Assembly (NCBI GenBank): GCA_001970955.1
Contig: MPUH01001079.1
Span: 1-24,571, forward strand
Reading direction: 5' to 3'
Length of the DNA: 24,571 bases
Source: Stentor coeruleus
Lineage: Eukaryota > Ciliophora > Heterotrichea > Heterotrichida > Stentoridae
The notes under the pieces were generated by a model. The model saw only the letters and a list, made by a program, of their open reading frames with translations, was not told the DNA's origin and made no database searches. Below are positions 18,717 to 24,571 of the stretch, piece by piece. The stretch's first letter is position 1. Each line of letters opens with the position of its first letter. The position numbers were made by a program, and so were the translations under genes.

Positions 18717-19367
18717 TTAAAGCCATTTTGCTTGAGTGTTATTCCACTGTAGTCTTGGTTCAGCAATCCTTTCAGCAACTCCAGACAAAGCAGCAATTCT
18801 ATTCCTATACTCAACAAGCTTTGTACTAACTTCAGCAACTGATCCAGACTGGAAAGCTTCAAGCATTTCAAGAGTTTCAAATAAGAAAAAATCAGGCCAT
18901 GTTATCTGATCTCCAATCAAAAACATTTTTTCCCCTAAGAAAGCTACAACCTTAGGCAATTCTTCTTTAACATCTTGAACAACTCTATCTTTATTAAAAT
19001 CAGGACTATAGCAACTATGAGACATATAGTTTTTGATATCTAAGACAACTCCACCAAGCTGTTGAACTAAACCCTTTTCTTGAAGTGTTGTGCCAACAAA
19101 TTCAGGCTTGTATTTAAGGGCAATGTATTGAGCTATGGCCATAGTTTCTGAAATTTTGAAATCTCCGTCCATAAAATAAGGAAGATTAGGGAAACTCATC
19201 CCAAGACTATCTTTCGCATCGGTCCAAGCACTTCTGTCGTAATCAGGGGCTGGGCCTTGTGTGTATGTTCTGTCTTCAAAATCTACTCCGATATGCTTTA
19301 GCATGTACCTGATAGCTTCACTAAGTCCTCTGATATGCCAGTATCCCAGAATAGGTTTTGCTTCCAT
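18717..19367 (-). CDS. Glutathione S-transferase, mu-class-like
   Basis: Cytosolic enzyme that conjugates glutathione to electrophiles. The 216-residue frame runs from ATG to TAA, the usual length. The N-terminal thioredoxin fold has PILGYWHIRGLSEAIRY (5-21), with Y9 in the place of the mu-class catalytic tyrosine. The mu-class GPAPDYDRSAW segment follows, then FPNLPYFMDGD with the cis-proline, and ISETMAIAQYIA, the glutathione-binding helix. The C-terminal helical domain contains GDQITWPDFFLFETLEML (152-169), the conserved capping-box region. No targeting signal is seen. Sigma-class enzymes are related, but the GYWxIRGL and APDYDRS motifs fit mu best. Confidence 0.93.
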   Translation of the reverse strand: MEAKPILGYWHIRGLSEAIRYMLKHIGVDFEDRTYTQGPAPDYDRSAWTDAKDSLGMSFPNLPYFMDGDFKISETMAIAQYIALKYKPEFVGTTLQEKGLVQQLGGVVLDIKNYMSHSCYSPDFNKDRVVQDVKEELPKVVAFLGEKMFLIGDQITWPDFFLFETLEMLEAFQSGSVAEVSTKLVEYRNRIAALSGVAERIAEPRLQWNNTQAKWL

Positions 19368-20455
19368 TTTATAAGATCAACCATATTTGACCAATGGATT
19401 ATCTTTTCGAAGTATATAGTATGGCTTGCTTATAAAGGCTTTTTAGGAAAGTATGTGGATTTATTGACAGAGAATATTTGGGTTAAGAATATGGTTTAAT
19501 GTGAATTTAAGATATTTTTAATAGAAATGAGAAAGGTTTTAGAGGAGATGATTATGGATGTGTGTAGATAATGGGATTAAGGGATGTAGTTTTTGATGTA
19601 TAGTCAGTAGGGAAGAATTTGAGATATGCAATTTATATGTATAGATTATTTATCCCTTCTGCATCTTATACAGAAATCACTTATAAAACTATGTCAGAGG
19701 AGATATTGATAGGTGTACTATATAATAAAAATATTTAATCTATCACTTTTCAAAAAAGGAAGCTCATTGCTTAAGAACACACATATTATTTTATTTATGT
19801 TATCAGTAATGCTGACCAAATTAATAAACTTCTTTAGTATAAAACTATATGTTGGTAAATGTAAAACTTAATAGAGATTAACAATTTTTAGTCTTTAAAT
19901 ATTGTTGATAAACCATAAATACTTATTATTATGATAAATATAATGCTGGTTAAAATTCATAGTTTTTTAAGTGTTGCAACTAATCATTTATTTAATAATT
20001 TCTTAGCAAAATCATCAAGCATAATATAAATCAAAATGCTATAAAACTTCTAAACCCAATGGCCTATTCTAATCAAATTGTTCTTCATTTCTATTCACAA
20101 ATAATTTCTTCAAATACTTGATAAAAAAAATAATGTCCTATCTATTCAATAACATACTATCTCAAATATAATCTTCCATCTCAATCTCTAATTATCAAAA
20201 GTATCATCATTATTCCCTCTAAATCTCAAAAGCATCATTATTTCTCCCTCTAAATAATAAATCTATCTAAATTATATTAAAAATTCCTAAATAGTTGTTG
20301 TCATAGTATCAAATATCACCTATAAATAAAACCCTATCACAATCTACTATAATTGTGCTAATATATCATTATTTTATTTTATTTTTTAGCCCACATCTTT
20401 CTTTTCTTCCTTCCTCATATCATTGACTCTCTTGTTTCTGTATAAATATACTTAA
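19368..20455. other. Spacer between GST and the PERK-like gene
   Basis: No gene supported. The left part (to about 19620) is G-rich; the right part (from about 20040) is C-rich and very poor in G. Near 20195-20255 two imperfect 30-base units (TCAAAAG..ATCAT..TCCCTCTAAAT) lie in tandem. Confidence 0.45.
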
Positions 20456-21754
20456 TTAGAGAGCATTAAAGATTATAGGTTTAGCCAAGATATCATTTAG
20501 CAACTCTTTTCTCTCAGAGCTACTAATCATTTGCATGACGATATCATAAACCTCTTCATAATCCTCTTTTAATTCTACTGGGATAACTAATTCATCATGA
20601 AAACGCTGTAAGGCAACTTTGCGATCTTCTTTGCTATGAAAAATCACAAACAGTTCAATCAAAATCGAAGCAAGGTTTATAATGTCCTTTTTCTGACCTG
20701 CTTTCACACAATTTTCCCCAAGTTTCCCCAGTCTGAAATTTGAGATTTTTACGTTTTTTGATCTGTTTAAAAAAACATTTTTGGTCTTTAGATTACCATG
20801 ACACAAATTATGCTCATGAATGTTTTTCAGTCCTTTAACTAACTGCTTGAAAATCTTGTAACAGGGTTTTTTGTTCTGAATCCCCAAGTCAAGCCATTCT
20901 TTAAGGTTTTTATATGTGTAAGCTTCAGTCTGTATACACAAAAGAAGCTTTTTTTTATTTATTGAATTGCTAAAACACTCAGATTCTTCAAGCCAACTCG
21001 TCAGATATCTGGCAATATACTTAGAATTTATGCTTTTCAAGCATGAAATTTCCCTAAAAATCTCGTTTTCAAGGAGTTTCTTGTTTTTATCAACTTTTAT
21101 CGGGATTTTCTTAATAACATATATCTGTTTATCCAAAACATGCTTTGCTGTATAGATTTCATCTATCCTTTTTGTCTCAATAAGATCATGATCATAAAAG
21201 TTTTTATTGAAATTTGAATTATCAATCATTGCTTTTATATCTTTCTCAAACTCTTCTTCATAGCACAAACATTTATCATCTAAACCAAAGTCCTCAGGAG
21301 TCCTATCAATTGTTTCTTCACCTTCAAAAAATGAAGAAGGTGTTTCACCTTGACTTGAAGTAGGGGATAAAGCTGAAGTATTATAAAGGTTCATAAGCCT
21401 ACCGAATATAAAGCCTGCTATACCAGCTGTTATTATAAGGATTATCATACTCTGGTGACTTAAAAGATAATCGTAATCCTCAAAGTAATTTCCTGGGGTA
21501 CTTGATAAGAACCACGAATATGTGCCTATATTAAAACTGTTGATCACATCAGTGGTACAGGTTACGAAGACTTCATTTCCTAAGTCCTCTGAAAATGGGC
21601 TTGCAATTTTCTCATTCTCAGTTTTGCTTATATTTTGATCCTTGTCAATTGATAAACCACCGATGTTTGACCATAAGAATTCTCGTAAATCAGGGTATAG
21701 TAAATACCCCACACATAAAAGACTGAGAAATGAGATACTTTTACCAATGTTCAT
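20456..21754 (-). CDS. Membrane-anchored PERK-like pseudokinase
   Basis: A 432-residue protein, ATG to TAA. It begins with a hydrophobic signal or anchor (ISFLSLLCVGYLLY, 7-20). A short lumenal region follows (21-100) with one N-glycosylation site (NIS, 41-43), then a membrane span at 102-120 (MIILIITAGIAGFIFGRL), an acidic linker and a kinase-like domain (188-425). Sequence such as EIFREISCLKSINSKYIARY, followed by LTSWLEE (231-257), resembles eIF2-alpha kinases, and the topology is that of PERK. The catalytic residues are lost: no glycine-rich loop, HRD is HGN (319-321), DFG is NFR (339-341). A lysine remains in VIKKI (213-217). The lumenal part is much shorter than the PERK stress sensor. 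Activity is therefore unlikely, and a scaffold or inhibitor role is inferred. The kinase subfamily is tentative. Confidence 0.7.
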   Translation of the reverse strand: MNIGKSISFLSLLCVGYLLYPDLREFLWSNIGGLSIDKDQNISKTENEKIASPFSEDLGNEVFVTCTTDVINSFNIGTYSWFLSSTPGNYFEDYDYLLSHQSMIILIITAGIAGFIFGRLMNLYNTSALSPTSSQGETPSSFFEGEETIDRTPEDFGLDDKCLCYEEEFEKDIKAMIDNSNFNKNFYDHDLIETKRIDEIYTAKHVLDKQIYVIKKIPIKVDKNKKLLENEIFREISCLKSINSKYIARYLTSWLEESECFSNSINKKKLLLCIQTEAYTYKNLKEWLDLGIQNKKPCYKIFKQLVKGLKNIHEHNLCHGNLKTKNVFLNRSKNVKISNFRLGKLGENCVKAGQKKDIINLASILIELFVIFHSKEDRKVALQRFHDELVIPVELKEDYEEVYDIVMQMISSSERKELLNDILAKPIIFNAL

Positions 21755-22156
21755 AGTTTTTATTACTACCTAAATTGTGGAATTTTTATTAAAAGGTTGT
21801 TTATTGGTTTTTTGATTTTCTAAAGGGTTTTGATGATGAAGGTGAGTTTTGGGTATTTTTAAGATACTAATGAGGAATTGGGTTTAGAAAATAATTTTAG
21901 AAGTTTGTGAGTGATGAGATGGAATTTAGGATTGGAGTTTAGATGCTTTTTTAGTTGGGAATAAATTTTTATGATGGTTGAGTTTTTGCTTGTTAAGAAA
22001 GCTTACAGAGTGAGTGATATGAGATGATAGATTAAGAGAGTTTTTAAGTATTATGATTTATTGTTTTTATAGCTTATGTATTTAATTTCTTCAACCATTA
22101 TTCATTTTTGATATAGGAAATAGTTCTTGGAATGTAATTCTAGTTAGGTTAAAGGG
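21755..22156. other. 5' flank of the PERK-like gene
   Basis: G- and T-rich with few C on the given strand, as at the other minus-strand gene starts. Nothing else is recognised. It ends at a repeat next to a scaffold join. Confidence 0.45.
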
Positions 22157-22366
22157 TTGCTTTACCTTTTAACTTATACCATCCCAAGCATTATACTTTG
22201 TCTAAATGCATTAGTTTGAGNATATCTAGTGTTTTTTTGGCAGTATGCAACTTACCCTCAATAAATTTGATTAATAACAGCTCAGTTTAATCTTCAATGA
22301 TCTTGCTTTACCTTTTAACTTATACCATCCCAAGCATTATACTTTGTCTAAATGCATTAGTTTGAG
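22157..22366. repeat. 64-base direct repeat flanking a single N inside a transposase fragment
   Basis: Bases 22157-22220 and 22303-22366 are identical, and the N at 22221 directly follows the first copy. The repeat is transposase coding sequence. Beyond it the left copy runs into unrelated sequence and the right copy continues as transposase. Either the scaffold joins two copies of the element or the repeat caused a misjoin. Confidence 0.8.
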
Positions 22367-22512
22367 TTTTCCGTTTATTTCTTCCTTTACGAGCCCAGGT
22401 TCTTTCTTTATTGCTGAAGATTTGTAAACGAGATTCGTCAGTAAAGATCCAAATTACCAATGTCATTCTCTAGTATTAATTGTGCATGAGCAGCTCAATC
22501 ATGCCTGTGAAT
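22222..22512 (-). pseudogene. Tc1/mariner-type transposase fragment
   Basis: On the minus strand 22455-22325 reads VIWIFTDESRLQIFSN, then RTWARKGRNKRKTQT and SIMLGMV before a TAA. This matches the start of the Tc1/mariner (IS630) DDE domain: the FTDESRF motif with the first catalytic Asp, the VWRKKGER-like stretch, and the SIMVWG strand. After the stop, near 22246-22281, LIKFIEGKLHTAKKTLDI resembles the following FIEGxMNxxxYIDIL. The second and third catalytic acids are not in the window, stops and shifts interrupt it, and no terminal repeats were found. It is a dead, partial copy. Confidence 0.75.
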
Positions 22513-22805
22513 CTCACAAAACCATCTAAAATCATTCCAAAGCATATCATCTTCATAAATCTCAATCAATAAAAACCTCCAATTCTACAATTCACTCCAT
22601 CCAACAAGCCCCAAAGCCAATCTAAATCATATCAGAATCCTTAATACAATCTCTAAATTATTTCCCTATAAAATCACAATCAATCAATCCTTACAAAAAA
22701 AAAAAAATGCGTTACCCAAGCCAAAAGCATATTCTCAGCTTATTTTCAACAATAAACTTCCTACATATTAATCATAAATTCATATTTTACAAAATCATCT
22801 TAATA
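22513..22805. other. C-rich 5' flank of the 22.8 kb gene
   Basis: Strongly C-rich and G-poor, ending with a run of 13 A at 22694-22706. An ATG right after this run (22707) is in frame with the gene, but the codons that follow look like flank sequence. Confidence 0.4.
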
Positions 22806-23417
22806 ATGCAAAAAAAACCTATATGTGTGCCAAATATTTTACCCTTACCTCTAAACCACTTTGATAGACTTCATAGTCCAGAGTTATCACAATTTCCAAC
22901 AGCTAGAAACTCCGTATTTTCTATACAGATCTCAACAATAGATCCATTTGACAATATGAAATTCACTGGTAAGAGCAATCCTTCACTAAGACCAATTATA
23001 AACAAACACAGGAAAACTCCATCACTAACCAATTTTCTAGAAAAAGAACCTCAATTCCCTAGCAAGCCTTATTCAAAATCCTTAAATTCTTCTCAATCAG
23101 ACTATTTTCTGCCAAAAATTTTTCAATGCCCTTTAGTTAAAAATAAAAACACAAATAAAGTTACTCTTCCACCCTTGTTAAGCTCAGAAAACACTTTTTC
23201 CAAGGCTAGAAATGTTGCAACACCCTTTTTCAAGCCCCAATTAATTATCGCTATAGAGAATCATAAAGAGCCAGCTAAAATTAACAATAATTTTAGTAAG
23301 AGAAAAGTAAATCGAAGCAGGTTTTTTGAACATATTAAACGTAAAAGTTTAGCTGATATATCGTTTGGTGATAGTACAGAACCAGCGATAAGCATATTTT
23401 CGAAAAAAATACTTTAA
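22806..23417 (+). CDS. Hypothetical protein, about 203 residues
   Basis: Open frame to TAA, not recognised. The start is put at the ATG at 22806 (MQKKPICVPNILPLPL), because the 33 codons before it are made of G-poor flank-like sequence; the longer reading begins at 22707. The protein is rich in Pro, Ser, Asn and Lys and has no clear domain, signal or membrane segment. It ends with a basic stretch (FSKRKVNRSRFFEHIKRKSL) and DISFGDSTEPAISIFSKK. C-rich upstream and G-rich downstream flanks support it as a real gene. A disordered cytoskeletal or regulatory protein would fit, but nothing proves that. Confidence 0.55.
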   Translation: MQKKPICVPNILPLPLNHFDRLHSPELSQFPTARNSVFSIQISTIDPFDNMKFTGKSNPSLRPIINKHRKTPSLTNFLEKEPQFPSKPYSKSLNSSQSDYFLPKIFQCPLVKNKNTNKVTLPPLLSSENTFSKARNVATPFFKPQLIIAIENHKEPAKINNNFSKRKVNRSRFFEHIKRKSLADISFGDSTEPAISIFSKKIL

Positions 23418-23972
23418 TATAAAAATCTTAAGTTTTTATTGGAAAATACTATGTTTTAGTGTTGTATAGTTTGAATAGGATTATATTTGTAAGATAGAAA
23501 GGTAGGAATTTGTTTTAAGATAATAAGTTTTTCTTAAAATCTTTTAATAATTTGATATAATGATAAAGGTTTTTGATATAAATGAATATTGGGTAAATAG
23601 TTTTTATGTATAGTTGAACTTGCTGAATTTTTGTTTTATTATTAGTGGAGCCAGTTATGCATTGAATCTTATTATGAAATATTTTAATACTTTTAAATTA
23701 TTGGAGATTTTGTGATAGAAAATAAATAAAATATTTAAACTGACTATTTATCTTAACGCTTAAAAGTAATGTTTAATAAAATTGGTATTAAACAAAATTT
23801 ATACTCTGGTTTAAGTTATTAGTACTATATAATAATTGGTAAAGCTAATTAATTTAAGTAAATAGACGCTAGATAATAAATTAAGCAATTTATATATATA
23901 TTCTCATCTCTAAAAATTGAATAATAAAATATTTATGTATTTATTTGCAAGCAAAATTTTAAAAAATATATA
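23418..23972. other. Spacer left of the pogo-type transposon
   Basis: The part to about 23700 is G-rich, the usual right-hand flank. The rest is AT-rich sequence with no gene seen. The TA at 23971-23972 is the likely target site of the transposon. Confidence 0.45.
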
Positions 23973-24154
23973 CAGTGGGACCTGTCAAGTTAAACACTCT
24001 CAAGTTGCACACTTTTGAGAAAATTACGAAAAAACCTTAAATTTTACAATATCTTAAACCTGAAATCATCTACACCTTTACCTTTGTACATGCACATCAT
24101 TTAGGGCGAGTTGTCTAATTTAATATAACCTTCAAAGTTGTACACTAATATAAA

Positions 24155-24571
24155 ATGGAGGGAAAACGTAAGATTGTTGAGTTAACCCTTGCGGGAAAAG
24201 TTGAGGTACTTAATTAAGTTGATAAAGGATACTCTTGCAGGAAGTTTGCTGAAAGTTTTGGCATATGTATTTCAACAGTTTCAAATATCAAGAAAAATAA
24301 ATCTTCAATACTATTCCAGTATTCTCAGTCAGATGAACTAGATCATCAAAGAAAGTTGCGCAACAACATCTATAAAGAAATTAATAATGCAACTTTTATC
24401 TTTCTATAAAGAAATTAATAATGCAACTTTTATCTTTTTTCTGCAGCTCGCGCAAAAAAATTCCAATTACAGGCCCATTACCTTCAAGCAAAAGCAAGGA
24501 AAATTGCAGAAAAGCTGCATATTACAGATTTTGCAGTAGCAAACGGATGCTTGATTGTTTTAAAAAGAGGT
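24155..24571 (+). pseudogene. Broken pogo/Tigger (CENP-B-like) transposase, N-terminal part
   Basis: It begins MEGKRKIVELTLAGKVEVLN, like the CENP-B-type N-terminal helix-turn-helix of Tigger/Jerky proteins. The next codon is TAA, followed by VDKGYSCRKFAESFGI and STVSNIKKNK, the recognition-helix region. After a 34-base tandem duplication the second DNA-binding domain is recognisable in shifting frames: ARAK, IPITGPL, LQAKARKIAEKLHITDF, ANGCLIVLKR. The stop, the duplication and at least two single-base shifts mean that it is not functional. The DDE nuclease domain would lie outside the window. Confidence 0.8.
24370..24437 (+). repeat. 34-base perfect tandem duplication in the transposase relic
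   Basis: The unit beginning CTATAAAGAAATTAATAATG occurs at 24370-24403 and again at 24404-24437. Since 34 is not a multiple of three, it breaks the frame. Confidence 0.9.

Larger units (their letters stand above)
23973..24571 (+). mobile_element. Left part of a pogo/Tigger-type DNA transposon
   Basis: The left end starts TACAGTGGGACCTGTCAAGT: a TA target followed by CAGTG, as in pogo/Tigger elements. Inside the end the unit CAAGTT(A/G) with ACACTCT / CACACTTT repeats once, a feature also seen in Tigger ends. A transposase remnant begins 180 bases further in. The right end and the matching inverted repeat lie beyond the window. Base composition is clearly less skewed and richer in GC than the spacers around it, in line with insertion from outside. 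Confidence 0.75.

Overview
The window looks like macronuclear DNA from a heterotrich ciliate, most probably Stentor. Three things in the sequence point there. One gene (16554-18119, minus strand) only reads through if four introns of exactly 15 bases are removed, each starting GTA and ending AG; 15-16 base introns are the known hallmark of Stentor. TAA, TAG and TGA are all used as stops and none is read through inside an intact gene, so the code is standard, unlike most ciliates. The genes are ciliary and eukaryotic, small and largely intronless, set in very AT-rich spacers. Species cannot be fixed from the sequence alone.

Layout, left to right: an RPB9 subunit of RNA polymerase II and a TTLL6/13-type tubulin polyglutamylase lie in tandem on the minus strand (0.8-2.8 kb). 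A gene-poor stretch follows with a decayed 2-oxoglutarate/Fe(II) oxygenase-like gene (about 5.07-5.96 kb, plus). Next come a small protein with a LITAF-like zinc ribbon (minus), a decayed helical-repeat-like gene (about 7.4-7.8 kb, plus), an unknown plus-strand gene (8.6-9.1 kb), a divergent cyclin (minus) and a second unknown plus-strand gene (12.6-13.4 kb). Four minus-strand genes follow: an NDR/STK38-family kinase, a CFAP157-like ciliary coiled-coil protein, a mu-class-like glutathione transferase, and a membrane-anchored PERK-like protein whose kinase domain has lost its catalytic residues. A rotted second copy of the NDR kinase C-terminus lies between the kinase and the CFAP157 gene. The right end holds a Tc1/mariner transposase fragment, a third unknown gene, and the left end of a pogo/Tigger-type transposon that runs out of the window.

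There is no operon-like unit. The theme is cilium and cell-cortex biology (tubulin glutamylation, CFAP157, NDR kinase) beside housekeeping genes (RPB9, GST).

The strongest signal beyond single genes is compositional. Around nearly every gene, on either strand, the flank to the left on the given strand is C-rich and almost G-free, and the flank to the right is G-rich and almost C-free. In gene terms the 5' flank is C-rich and the 3' flank G-rich on the coding strand. Examples are a 210-base stretch with no C (9479-9688) and a 154-base stretch with no G (13668-13821). The skew also marks places where genes have decayed. The three single N bases each sit between two copies of the same 47- or 64-base sequence, so they are scaffold joins rather than biology.
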